From NCBI RefSeq assembly GCF_000687475.1, contig NC_057319.1, positions 2,232,001 through 2,296,000 on the forward strand: a stretch of 64,000 nt of DNA, in the 5' to 3' direction. Shown piece by piece: positions 24,388 through 35,488 of this stretch. The notes beneath the pieces are model-generated. The model was not told the DNA's origin. It saw only the letters and a list, made by a program, of their open reading frames with translations, and made no database searches. Numbering within the stretch: position 1 is the stretch's first letter; each line of letters begins with the position of its first letter. This DNA comes from Ustilaginoidea virens. Its lineage: Eukaryota > Ascomycota > Sordariomycetes > Hypocreales > Clavicipitaceae. The translations under genes and the position numbers were made by a program.

Positions 24388-25748
24388 TTTGCCAGGCTCG
24401 GGTCAGGCGCTCGCTAGCTGGAGGACACCTTAGATGAATGGTTTCACATGCGCACATGGATGATATCTCATTACTATAAGCGAGGCGGACGGAAATATCG
24501 CGTTCTCGATATATGAAAAAGGCGGCGAAACCCTACTTACAGTATAGCCAAGGCTGTACGACAAGACGACGACGTGTACCAGGCCGAGACGAAGGTGGCT
24601 CGTGATGCCCCACTTTTTCATTGAGCCTTCACGCACAGAGGAGTCGGAACTGGGGAGTCTTCAAACCTCATCGTTGCATTGAAACTACCTAATGTCATAT
24701 TAAGCTCCAGCTTTTTCGCTAATGTAACCCACAGATCATTCATCTCATTAAAGTCTTCAGTAAGCTTCTAAATACTTAAAAGAGAGAGGGCGGGGTGGGG
24801 AAGGGGGTGTGGGGGCGCGAAGATGGGAAACAAGATGAGTCTTGCAGTACAGTATCAACTGTTCTGTGCCCAGATTGGTAGAGACTCAGGCCTTCAACCA
24901 GACCGACAGTGGGCGTGATACGTGCCGGGAAACTCTTGGCAGCATATGCCCCGGCGGGTTAATAAATCAAGCACGGCAAGGACCATGAGCACACCAGACC
25001 CGGCCGGCCAGAAGCATTCTACAGGCTGTCAACTTGTCTTCAATCGAGAGGGTTACGAGACCCTGCTATCTGCTGCTCCAGTCAGAGTTCCATTTCCCGC
25101 ACCCCCAGGATGTAGTATACATTTGTTACTTTAATATGTAGCACGCATGTCCAGATACCCAAGAGAGGGGAAACAAAAGCGCTCTCAAGTCCCCAATTTC
25201 GGCAACATTGATGTGTTTGCCAACATACGTAGCTATGTGACACAACCCCAACTCCATGGTTTACATGTATACATTTACTGCGCACCACATTGTAGAACCC
25301 TCGTGCATGCGTTTGTGACCAATGGTGAAACCCTTGCTCACCGACAATCCAGAAAAAGAGGATAAAATCGTTACGCCAACGCTAATGCGAATACACAACA
25401 AATTCTGCCGCTGCCATGTCAAATCCGCTCATCTAGAGAAAGTTGAAGCTCCCCCTCGCTCTCATCAAATTGCTGAATATCGAAAGGTTAGACAGATATC
25501 ATGACGGCTCATGGAGAAGCAGCTCAATGATCGTGACAATTCGCCGGACATTGTGTACCGGCGTATACGTTGCTGGATTTCTAAAACATGCAAATGAATA
25601 ACACTGCCCGTGAGAAGTCAAAGTCGGTGCTCAAGGTAGAGTTGCTTTGATGCGAGGGCGTAATTGCTCGGATAAAAGGGCATAATTTCTCCAAAAAGGA
25701 CTCCATGTGGCGAACTGCCCCGTCGATCTAGATTTTCTGACCATGACT
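24388..25748. other. Intergenic region between DDHD gene and RGS gene
   Basis: Holds the promoter and leader of the DDHD gene, a purine/G-rich strip near 24780-24830, and the 3' end of the RGS gene. No open frame here resembles a protein I recognise. Confidence 0.5.
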
Positions 25749-26528
25749 TCACTCTCCGGACCCTGTGTCGTGATCGGAGGCTGAAGAAGAGGTCGGAGTA
25801 GGCCGACTGGTTGCCTTTCGGCTGAAACCTAGCTTTTGACCGACCTTTTTCCAGCCTTTACTATGCGCAGCCACGGCCCGCTGAAACCCACCAGGGGAAG
25901 TATTAAAAATATACTCCGAAGTAGGAGGAGTAGTCGGAGGCGTCATGGGCTCCGAAGAAAAAGGTGAATTACTATCGCTGTCGTCCGTTAGGCTGTCAAA
26001 ATCCGAGTGCGGCGAGGCGGCTGAGCGTCTTGGCTGATCGGCCTGAAGACCAAGGTGTCGAGATCGACGACGATGATCCTGAGCGAGTTCCTCGTTCTGG
26101 CATATCTGAGGGGTTGGCGCGACTGACTGCAGGAATGGAACAAGGAGAGAGTCGTTCATGAGATCGTATATAATACGGCCAGCTTCTTCCAATCCAGCTG
26201 GATGGGGAGGGGTTGGACCGCAAGGCAGACTCAAAAGCCGGTCTCTAACACGAGCAGGAAGGTTGATTTCCCGTGGCGCGCATGGAACAATGTATACCTG
26301 CATGAGCCTGTCCCACCATCCAGAAACGCGAGCATTATTTTCACGCGAGGGGGAACCCGTTTCGGAAAGCTGTTCGTAGAAAGCGGCATATCGTTGAGAG
26401 TCGAGAGTGAACTCCAACGTCTCCATGCAATGGTTCTGCGATAGGTAGGCCATGAAGGCACTGAGAGTCCACGGTGGTGGAGAGACATCGAGAAGAATCT
26501 CGCTCAAAGTTGGAGGACGTGTCGCCAT
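25749..26528 (-). CDS. Short RGS-domain protein (G-protein signalling regulator)
   Basis: Probable GTPase-activating protein for a heterotrimeric G-alpha subunit. It is one exon of 259 aa. The RGS fold occupies about residues 1-140: LSEILLDVSPPPWTLSAF, the helix patch MAYLSQNHCMETLEFTLD, then WWDRLMQVYI...INLPARVRDRLL and IIYDLMNDSLLVPFLQSV. The C-terminal 110 residues are Ser/Thr/Pro-rich and probably disordered, ending in a basic patch. I chose ATG 26528 for its strong context (CACCATGG) and because the RGS fold starts there. The frame stays open upstream to an ATG at 27095 (189 more codons, Arg/Ser/Pro-rich). That is either leader sequence or an alternative N-terminus. Confidence 0.85.
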   Translation of the reverse strand: MATRPPTLSEILLDVSPPPWTLSAFMAYLSQNHCMETLEFTLDSQRYAAFYEQLSETGSPSRENNARVSGWWDRLMQVYIVPCAPREINLPARVRDRLLSLPCGPTPPHPAGLEEAGRIIYDLMNDSLLVPFLQSVAPTPQICQNEELAQDHRRRSRHLGLQADQPRRSAASPHSDFDSLTDDSDSNSPFSSEPMTPPTTPPTSEYIFNTSPGGFQRAVAAHSKGWKKVGQKLGFSRKATSRPTPTSSSASDHDTGSGE

Positions 26529-29500
26529 GGTGAATCCGGGAGATGATGGTGACGGGGGGAGAAAGGAGGTGCTGACAGGCCGAGAAGACGGCAGCTTGAC
26601 CGAACAGCAATTGTCGAATGCAGAGAAAGGCTGAAAGCACTGCTCCGGCTGGCTTGGTATGGCGAGGTGGACTGGAGAAGGTCGCCGCAGCCTCGGTTTG
26701 ACCATGTCTATGACTCGGTGAAGACAGTTCAGTGAAACCACAGCCAATTGACTTGGCACAGTCTGTATGGAACGCTGCCGGCGGCGATTTCGTGTTGCAA
26801 TCGAGATTCGGGCACTGTGATACGGCTTAGGTATCGAATACGACAAGTTGTAGAGCTCGAACCTTGGGATTGAAGGCCTTGGAATACCAAGCCGAAGGTG
26901 AATCCGTCTCCGAGGTTCGGTACTCAAGAGTGAAAAAGTACAACTACTTTCGCGAGTATATGAGACGAGGGTGGGATGGGCTGATGTTGGCTGTGAGAAA
27001 ACAAGTCGAAGAGGTTTCGGTCTGCGTGATATGATTGAGGCGGTATATCTGTCGCAAACGGAAGCGCAGCACACACGAGGCACGAGGCCTTGCATACAGG
27101 TGTCACGTGAATGTAGAAACGGAAACGCCAGACGTTCGGTGAACCAGGGAAAGATGTCCCGTCAAAGAAAACGGAGCACTGAAAGGTCCAACGAACGGCC
27201 CGACGTTTTTGAAATCGGGCAATTCTCTTGGCGCATACAATGCGTGTATAGAGGGCGCGCAATCCGAAGGTATTCCCAGGTCAAGGGTGACGGAGACGGG
27301 TCGCGACAGTCGCTGGGAAACGCCAATAGCTGATGCCAGCTCGCCGAGAAAAATGTCAATGAAGAACGAAAAAGGTCGAGACGCTATTCTGAAGAGTTTA
27401 GGTCCCAATCACGACGGTATATATTGCTTTGTTATTTCGGATCTGGGTGCCAAGGGATTGCACACCACGTACGGATAAAGGTCAAGTGGTGAGGAAGAAG
27501 CCCGGCTACATATAGGCCGCGTGATTTTGTCCGGGGACTGCTGAGCAGTTCCGAAAGGAAAGGAAATCTTGGACAGGGATGGGAGGCTGTTTTTGTTCGT
27601 AAAAAAGCCAAAGTCCGTATGCCGGCGTGGTGAGGAGGAGGCACGAGTTGGTTGGATCATGGAGGGCCACTGAGTACCGGAGACCGCGATGAGCCAGCAT
27701 GACCATGGGCGGCAGGGATAGGAGGTGGCGGGCGACTAGTAGTGGAGGGCGCCCCGCCAGGGTCAGGGAGGGGGGGACAGTGCCGCAGTGCGGCGACGGG
27801 AAGGTACCTACCTTGCCTAAGAAAATAGGTATCTTAGCTGGATAACTTACTAGCCGAGATACCTAGCCTTAGGTACAGATAGGTTACTGGTGAAGGGAAC
27901 AACGAAAGGGAACGAGGACGGCTCTTTCTCAAGCAGACATGGTTCTGTTATGCATCCAAATCGACACGCTGCATTATTGGCTGGCCTGCTTCAAGCTGGC
28001 AACTTCGGCTGCGAAGAGGTTATCCAGTATCTAACGTCGACGCTTCGATGCAACACTGCAATCCAGGCCGTTTCCCCAAAGAGCCCGCCGCCATGCATGC
28101 CAGAGCGAATGCGATTCAGCACGGACTACTCCGTACCTCCTCCGCACATACTTCCCAGGCATACCAAGTCAAGTCGCCAGTGATCAGTCAGGCCGAGCGG
28201 GTCGTGGTACGCGGAATTCCGGAATCAGGACCGTAATAAATTGCTCGGGTCATGCGATCTGGCTACGCTTCAGACTCCAGAGTGCCATCTGCACCTGGGC
28301 TGGCTTTTGTCGACATTTGGGACAATTCTTGCATGTTAGGCGCGCCACATGCTCCAACCAATGCTCTTGCGCCATTAACCCGGCAAGGGATTTGTCCCTT
28401 GCTTCATTCGTGCGAGTTCATCACTCAACAATGTGATTTGCAACCAACTCAATCAGAGTCCGTGGAAAGCTGGGTGGGTGGATGCTTGTGGCCAACGGGG
28501 AGTGGCAGTTTCGGCCTTTGTCTCTCTCCTCGACATACCACGGATAGAGAGTCATTGCGTCTCGCATGCTTGACAGGGTGACGGGCCCCTAGCGGCCGAG
28601 AGGCAGTAGTAACCCATAGGAGGACTGTCAAAGGGAAAGCATTCGTCGAGGCCACGGTCCATGTCTGCTGGCTGCATCAGTCAGTCCTTGGAGGTGCTGT
28701 ATGTAACCCGGCTGCATGATCCATCCCATTGACTGGCCTTGATTTTGATTTTCCCCACTTGTATGCCACAACAACCCGAGCAAGTTTTCAAAGGATGAAG
28801 GTGTTTGGCGTGTAAATCATATTCGGAATCAGACTGTTGGGCAGCCTGGCAGGCAGAGAGACTCGAACTATTCGAGCGGATTGCAGCAACCACTCATGCG
28901 TGCATCCTCTCGAGTATGAGGATAGGAACAAGGGCACAGACATTACCTAGGCATCGATCATGGTCAAGACTCGAAACAAGGGAAATAGGCCAGGACTCGT
29001 CATGTTGTTAGATCACGGCACTCCTAGTCACGTAGCGTAGCACGTACGGAGTACAATGGCCCGAAGAAGAGAAACAGTAGCCCGTCCAAGTGGCCCACAA
29101 CTCTGCAAGCCACCCGCGAGAATTTGGAAGCCCTTTTAATCCGCCAAATGGAATTCGAATTTCTGATTTCTGACAGAGTCCCATCACATCGCACACATGC
29201 TCAGGCGAAGTGGGGCGGGAAATGGAGAATGAATCTGGCTCTGTCTGGCTGGCGATGGGGGGAAATTTCAAGGTCCACCTAGGTACATAATAAATACATG
29301 CATTGCAGTATCATGCACGAGCATCCATCCATTTTGACTTGTACAATCCAAGGCAAGCATTCTAGCTAGGTAGCTATTTCGCGACTCAAAATCCAATAGC
29401 CGCTCTTCTATTCTTGCCACCCGCCGCTGATTGGTCAGGATCCCTGTACTTCGGAGGCTTTGACGGACTCCGTACGGAGTACGGAGGGTGGCAATACGCC

Positions 29501-30000
29501 GTTGTTGTACTCCGTAGCTCATTAGTTTGGTCAAAGCATGCCAGTGCTTGCAAGGATCCATCTAACGGGGGCCGCAACAAGGATATGTGGATTCTGGCTG
29601 GGATCACCAAATCCTGGTACGAGACTTGCACGGCGCTAGAAGGGCGCTAGAAAAAGCTGGACACTGGACGGGATTCGAATCCACCAGATGTTTACATGCA
29701 TGCGATAACAGTTGTCCATGCCGGGGTTTCGCGCTGATGACTGCTGCTTGACGCTCACCACCATTTTCCCCCCATGCTCGAGATTTTTTTTTTTTCTTTT
29801 TATACACCATTACTATTTCACTGCAACTCTATAAATGCAAGCTTTTCCACCAAAACTTGCTTGTAGCTGTGGGTTGGAGCCATTGACCCGATTGGCTCGC
29901 ATTCCCTGCATACATGTAACGGACGGGTAAAAAGTTCTTCGCAACTCAAAGGGGCGACGACGTATTGGGCGAAGGAAACGTTCGTCTTCAAGCCAACAAG

Positions 30001-30050
30001 TGCAAGTGCCTGCAAGTGCCTGCAAGTGCCTTCAAGTGCCTGCAAGTGCC
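30001..30050. repeat. Tandem repeat, five copies of TGCAAGTGCC
   Basis: Five consecutive 10-bp units; the fourth has T for G at position 2. It is flanked by partial CAAG and AGTGC pieces. Confidence 0.95.
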
Positions 30051-30230
30051 AGTGCAGCCAGCTGTCTTTCCACGGCTGGCCAATCATTTCCCTTGGCAGG
30101 TATCCAATGCTTGTGGGGCGGGGATTTTCCGTGGTCGCATCTGGCCAAGTTGCGCGATTGCGTGCCATGATTCGATCAATGCGACAAGCCCCAGCTCGTT
30201 GGTGCACGTCTTCGGCCCATCATCAGTAGA

Positions 30231-30275
30231 TCCTTTTTTTTTTCTTGTTTTTTTCTTTTTCTTTTTTTTTTTTTC
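30231..30275. repeat. T-rich low-complexity run
   Basis: Long runs of T broken by single C or G. Confidence 0.9.
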
Positions 30276-31446
30276 CAATCGCGGCATGGGCTATGGGCGC
30301 GGCTTTGATCGGGTCCCAAGGCCCAGAAAGGCACGGCTCGCTCAGTGGCCCATGCGGCATGTATCCTCCCTCCATGCCTCCCTTCGAATTCCTTCCCGTG
30401 GCATAACAGATTGTTGCTTTATGAAACCCTCAATCCACCCCCTGGTTTCCCTCCCTCTGCTATGATTCACGAACCTCGAATCTCACATCACAAAATGACC
30501 GCGGCCACATTTCCATTTTTTGTCCACTACGGGTACCAAGCTAGGACAGATTTAGATGAGGCCGGGCTTCAATAGTGACCCTACTTGCATCGCAAGGGGA
30601 AGGTCCTGGCGGTCCAGGCGGCACAGTGTTGCTCGTTGATAACCTTATTAGCTCTGCCCCCTTCAGGTTTCCTAGCTCAGTCCTCAGTGCCATGTGCTTG
30701 AAGTGAATAATCCATCGTGCGCCAAGCAAATGACTCGTGGCATACATACATGAACCCAGCCTCTATGGCCCTTCTGCTCAATCAAGAATAGGCACTTTTT
30801 TCGTAGCGGCCCCCTGGCTTTCCATTCATGAAACTTTAAAGGGCTGACTTGAAGCAGGCTGCATCCTCTCCGTGCCATCACATCACCGTGCCGGGCGTCG
30901 AGCCAGCCCCCATCACCCGTTGACACGTGTGTCAGTCCACGTCTCCCCGGGGGGATGGATGCACGCCGCTAAACAAGTTTCCCCGGATGGACGGTCAGTT
31001 GTCGTTGGGGTGGTAGTTCTTCGTATTTACGACTCATGTTTCCAGAACCGGGTTTGGGTCCCTTTTGCCGTTTCTGCTCCCGTCCATGGCGCACGGCATG
31101 ACGTTTGGGCTCTTCGCGGTAATCGGAGACGCCGTCCTCCTCAAGTGTGGGACATGCAGGCGTTTACCTCGGCAGAGAAAAGAAAGAATTTTCTGGAACT
31201 CTTCCCGTCCTGGGAACTTCTGACGTGTTATGTACATCTCCCCACTATAAGCCCACATAAGCCCACTCTCAACCCACTCTTTGCAGTCACGACATACATA
31301 GCCAGGTACCCATGCATCATCTTATCTGACCATGGGCCAACATACTTACTGCATTACTCACAGCTCAAGGGCCTATCAGTACAATGTAGCTTAACCAAAG
31401 GATTATAATACCTCGTTTGCTGGTTCTTTGTTTGCTTGTTTTATTC

Positions 31447-31473
31447 TTTTTTTTTTTTTTTTTTTTTTTTTTT
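31447..31473. repeat. Poly-T tract, 27 nt
   Basis: Uninterrupted T run about 700 bp downstream of the ULP1 stop. It could be a retroposed poly-A tail seen from the other strand, but no adjacent element is visible. Confidence 0.9.
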
Positions 31474-32176
31474 GCTATGACGAAGAGCATATTATACCGC
31501 GGTGGAATTCCTCAGCTACATAAACTACCACTCGTCGTTCCCCGTCTCAAAACAGTCGTCGATGACCAATGCGACTCAAGACGAGTTCGTAGTCAATGAA
31601 TCAACTGTGAGGCAACCGTGAATTGTTCTCAGCGGTTTTGAGCGTGGTGGATTCTCATCAAAACGCACAAGCTTCTAAAAATATTCATTTTCAGGGTTGT
31701 GATCCCCTTAACCTATCTACCCAGTGCCATCCTCAAATCCTCGACCAGCCATCCATTCTGTTGCCAACCCTTACCCAATTCCATCAAACCGCCCGACCTC
31801 CAATTCGCTTTAAGTATACAGTAAGAATGCTTTGTCGGTTGCGTGTCATCAAACATCATACCTGCTCAGCACCGGGTATCCTTGGCGTGTGTATGCAAAG
31901 TTTCCACCTCTCTTTCGCCAATTTCCAAGAATGCCAAAACGCCATGCCATCCTGCCAACACTGAAACATTGATTCTTGTCGTTTAGAAACTCGTGCACAG
32001 GTGTAAGCGCAAGCGACAAATCCAGCCATGGCAGCCATAGAGAAAGGTACCATCATCAGTCCTGCTCCAACAAGACAAGGTTTGCAAGGAGCTTCGAATC
32101 GTTCAAAAGAAACAAATAAGAAAAAAACGTAAAAGCCGAATGAATAAGAATAAAAGTCGGTTCGTCCGATGCCTCA

Positions 32177-35100
32177 TCAGTAAACTCGAAGGTCAAACTC
32201 CCCCTTGAAGCCTCCGTTCAACAGCATACAAGCCAGGTTGAGTCGTTGCTGTGGCATGTCTCCCGAAGTATAACTGTCGATGGGACTGAGCCCGAGAGCA
32301 ATGCATATGCCATTCGTGATGGTATGCACACCACAGTCATAGCCATTTGTTTGCCGAGGAGCTTCATGCTGCATCACCTTCCACTCAGCATCTAAAAACT
32401 TCTCCTCCAATAGATTCTTGAGCCACGCGAGGCCGATGTCGATGTACTGCTGCGAGCCGCCCTGGTTCAGAGAATCCATGTGTGCAATGGTCTTCTTGCT
32501 AGGTCGGATGACGAGAAGAGTCCAGTGGGAGAGCTCGCAGATTGGCAACAGTATGGTGTCCACGTCCAGCAAGTTTCTCTTTTCCACCCCGTAACGACGA
32601 AGCGTTCGCTGCGTTTGAGTGACTCCTTGCTCCCGTAAACGCTTGAAAAAGAATGACGACATGGCCAAGCACTTGCGTGTTTTTTTCTTGACATCCTTAA
32701 TGCCAGCAGCCATATTGATGGACTGATCAAGCCAGTTGAGACAACCGTTGACAATTTCGTCGTTCACCCACGTTGTAGGCGGAACAACTTTGGCAAAGTC
32801 GTGGCGTCTCAAATCAACCCCTTCCGCCGTGGTAGCAAGGGTAGTCGTGGAGCCAGCATGGACGGTTGCATGCACTCTCGCAAGCCAATCCGAGCTGAGT
32901 GGCGATACAAGTGGTTGTTCGGGCACACGAAGGCCACCCGATTTTGCAAGTCTCTCTTCGCGCTCTTTGCGGCTTCTTTCCTCGGCCAACTTCCTCGCCT
33001 CTTCAGCTGCTTCACGGGCTGCCTTCTCTTTTCTAACAGCGATGCCAGCCTTCGTTTCGTCACTAATCATGAGCGACCCGATCGAGGGAAGGGACAATAT
33101 TTTCTCAATGGCAACAGTAGGATCCACGTTCTTCTTGTGGTCCTTCGAGGATTTGATCCACTTCGCACCGGGAAAAATCGAATCACCATTTCGATTCTCC
33201 TGCTCCAGTGCTGAGTATTCTGTTTCATCTGCATCCGCTGGAGGACTAGGTTCAGGTGCTTCCCGTGGCTTCAACTTGAGCTGGCCAATCATCAAGGGCT
33301 TAGGCTCTCCCTCTTCATCATGACTAAGTCTTGGGACGTCGAAACCAATGTGCATCCGTTGATGCGGTGAGATTGTGTTCTCAGTAAAACGCACGGTTTT
33401 TGGCGCAAGTTTCATCGCAAGTCGCTTCGGTGTTTTGCCGCAGCGATTTTTCAAAATTGACTTCGTAGTAGCTTCTTGGCCCTTTTTCAGATCCTTTGGA
33501 TCAAACTCTGAGATATAAGTTTTCTTGATCGCCTCGTGGGCCTCATTCTGTACGTAGTATTTGGATCGGAAACCATCAGATCCAAGTGCTAACATTTTCC
33601 TTTCGAGAAATTTGGCGCGTAGCTGCCCGGTTTTTCCTTTCTCTGCTTTGGCAATCTGAGCCGGTGGGGAAGAGGGTCGCGTTGGTGTCTTGACCTTGAC
33701 GACGTCAATGTTGTTAATGTTGTTGCTCGTTTTCCCTTCGGGCTCCTTGATCAAGTCGATATCGACATCTGTAAAAGTCCCTGGGAGCTTCTCATATCCC
33801 TCTTCTCTCCCCAGGCCATTCGGCAGAATTTCTTTGAACATTTTCTGATGAAAATCGTTGTGCATGACATAGCTTGGCAAGATAATGCCATTCTCCACAG
33901 CCGTCATGTCCAAGATGATGTAACTAATGATGTCGACTGGTGCTGGGTAGCCATCATCTAGGAGACCACCAACTTCGAGGATATCTCTCAACACAGTGAG
34001 GAGGTTTGGAGCAGACATGAAGTTTTTGGTTCGAATGACGGTCTGCCGAGCCTCGGGATCCAAGTTGTATTCATAGATTCTTGGAACTCTGGGAAATTTG
34101 TCCTTGGCTTTGATAAAGCTGCTTATTTCGTAGATCGTGCCTAAAAAGCGGAACATGTTGTCGCACAAAAGGCAAAATAAGGTGCAAAGATCGTGGCCAT
34201 CTTCCGTACTCTGAAGTTTGTAGATGTCGTCGTCATCATCCGCCAAAACTTGTAGAAGTGGCCGAAGAATTTTGTTCATTTTAGGGCGAGACTCAGGTCG
34301 CAAGACGACAATGTTGACCCTGCGAAAACACTCTCGCAGGTGCTCAAATCGCGATATGAGGAGGTCGAGCCCATTGCGATCCAGCCATTCGAACTCGAAT
34401 TGTTCCGTGACGATTTTACGCCGCTTAGTGGCGACATGAAAAGTCTTTGTCTCCGGAATAAGGACAAAAGATCGTGATTCGGAGACGGCGTAAGACTGAC
34501 TGCATAGATAACGCCGAAATGTGTCACGTATAGTTGGAAAGGGGGCAAATAGAGCCGACATAATCCCGGAGATGCGGGCTGTAAGAGCCTGTTTCTCAAA
34601 CATGTGCTGCTCGACCTTTTCCAGGTACTCGAGCTCAGAATTTGGATTAAACGAAGTGCGAGATATAGTGACAAAGGATGGGGGAGTTGTGTCTTGGCAA
34701 TCTTGGATAGCTGCAACCAGATCAACCTCGGGGTCGTTTGCGCGGCGCTTCTTGGTAAGAATTCCATTGATTTCAACAAAAGCCGGCTCTTCGCTCAAAG
34801 GGGGGCGAAGCAGAGGAGTTAGGGTTGTTGGAGTTGTTGGTGCCGGTTCTTGAGGCTGCCTGTAGAACAAGGGTCCCAGAGCAAATTCAATGTCTCTTAG
34901 CCGACTATCATTCCTCGGGAGTCGTGGATATATGGTATCAAGGAAAAATTTTTGCTTCGGAAACCTGGTACTGCGGGTTCCAGGGTCCAAAATAGGATCC
35001 GAAATGGTCCTCTCCAGTGACTTTGGAAACTGAGGAAGCCAGGGACTTCTAATATTTCGTGGCCGGTTAGCATGAATCAATTGTCGTCCACAAATGCTAA

Positions 35101-35488
35101 AAACAGGTAGAATTGGCTGATCAAGATCTTCAGAAGCGAGAGGAGCAGAATTCTCAGCAGTAGAGGCTGCTTCAGAGACTGATATTTGAAAGAGTCCTGT
35201 CGCGGTAGGCTGAGAGCCTATGCCTTCGTCTGAAGTCTCATGCGAGAAGGCAGAGAGGTCATCATCAGGGTCATCGCGGATATCATCGGCAGAGCCATCT
35301 CTGAAACTGTCTGTAGTCTCAGTTGCAAGGACATCCGCCGATTCGTCGGTGACGACGGACTGATTGCTGTCTCCGGAACTATCCGAGGAAGCACTAGGGA
35401 CCGTGCCGATAGAGGAAAGAAAGCCAGACAAATCCAAAGAAGGGAGAAAGGACAAGAAGGAGAGCCATCCTTCCTGATAAACAGGCAT
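32177..35488 (-). CDS. ULP1: SUMO-specific cysteine protease Ulp1 (C48)
   Basis: Processes SUMO precursor and removes SUMO from targets, usually at the nuclear envelope. It is a single exon of 1103 aa. The C-terminal 220 residues form the C48 catalytic domain. His988 is in LSHWTLLVI, Asp1005 in HMDSLN, Gln1046 and Cys1052 in RQTNGYDCGVH, and substrate-binding residues in the VNDEIVNGCLNWL patch. The first 850 residues are largely low-complexity. They start acidic and Ser-rich, carry several Lys/Arg patches, and have a charged coiled-coil segment rich in Lys/Glu (about 830-870) just before the protease. This length is long but common for filamentous-fungal Ulp1. The start at 35488 is the first in-frame Met; the N-terminus is the least certain part. 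Confidence 0.93.
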   Translation of the reverse strand: MPVYQEGWLSFLSFLPSLDLSGFLSSIGTVPSASSDSSGDSNQSVVTDESADVLATETTDSFRDGSADDIRDDPDDDLSAFSHETSDEGIGSQPTATGLFQISVSEAASTAENSAPLASEDLDQPILPVFSICGRQLIHANRPRNIRSPWLPQFPKSLERTISDPILDPGTRSTRFPKQKFFLDTIYPRLPRNDSRLRDIEFALGPLFYRQPQEPAPTTPTTLTPLLRPPLSEEPAFVEINGILTKKRRANDPEVDLVAAIQDCQDTTPPSFVTISRTSFNPNSELEYLEKVEQHMFEKQALTARISGIMSALFAPFPTIRDTFRRYLCSQSYAVSESRSFVLIPETKTFHVATKRRKIVTEQFEFEWLDRNGLDLLISRFEHLRECFRRVNIVVLRPESRPKMNKILRPLLQVLADDDDDIYKLQSTEDGHDLCTLFCLLCDNMFRFLGTIYEISSFIKAKDKFPRVPRIYEYNLDPEARQTVIRTKNFMSAPNLLTVLRDILEVGGLLDDGYPAPVDIISYIILDMTAVENGIILPSYVMHNDFHQKMFKEILPNGLGREEGYEKLPGTFTDVDIDLIKEPEGKTSNNINNIDVVKVKTPTRPSSPPAQIAKAEKGKTGQLRAKFLERKMLALGSDGFRSKYYVQNEAHEAIKKTYISEFDPKDLKKGQEATTKSILKNRCGKTPKRLAMKLAPKTVRFTENTISPHQRMHIGFDVPRLSHDEEGEPKPLMIGQLKLKPREAPEPSPPADADETEYSALEQENRNGDSIFPGAKWIKSSKDHKKNVDPTVAIEKILSLPSIGSLMISDETKAGIAVRKEKAAREAAEEARKLAEERSRKEREERLAKSGGLRVPEQPLVSPLSSDWLARVHATVHAGSTTTLATTAEGVDLRRHDFAKVVPPTTWVNDEIVNGCLNWLDQSINMAAGIKDVKKKTRKCLAMSSFFFKRLREQGVTQTQRTLRRYGVEKRNLLDVDTILLPICELSHWTLLVIRPSKKTIAHMDSLNQGGSQQYIDIGLAWLKNLLEEKFLDAEWKVMQHEAPRQTNGYDCGVHTITNGICIALGLSPIDSYTSGDMPQQRLNLACMLLNGGFKGEFDLRVY

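Larger units (their letters stand above)
26529..32176. other. 5.6-kb region without a recognised gene
   Basis: This lies between the RGS start and the ULP1 stop, both on the minus strand. It holds a pyrimidine-rich RGS leader (on the minus strand), TACCTA/CCTAGG-type short motifs near 27800-27885, and four copies of the 9-mer TACTCCGTA or its complement (28127, 29045, 29473, 29508). It also has a 10-bp tandem repeat at 30001-30050 and T-rich runs near 29787, 30231 and 31447. Open frames longest near 30872-31408 (178 codons) look random in composition. It may be a large promoter or host non-coding RNA, but nothing proves it. Confidence 0.5.

Noticed and set aside
29640..29720. tRNA-like B-box GGATTCGAATCC
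   Set aside because: The word is a simple palindrome; no acceptor stem, D arm or anticodon arm can be built around it on either strand.
30001..30050. CRISPR-like regular repeat
   Set aside because: Units are directly abutting with no spacers, and the genome is eukaryotic; it is a plain tandem repeat.
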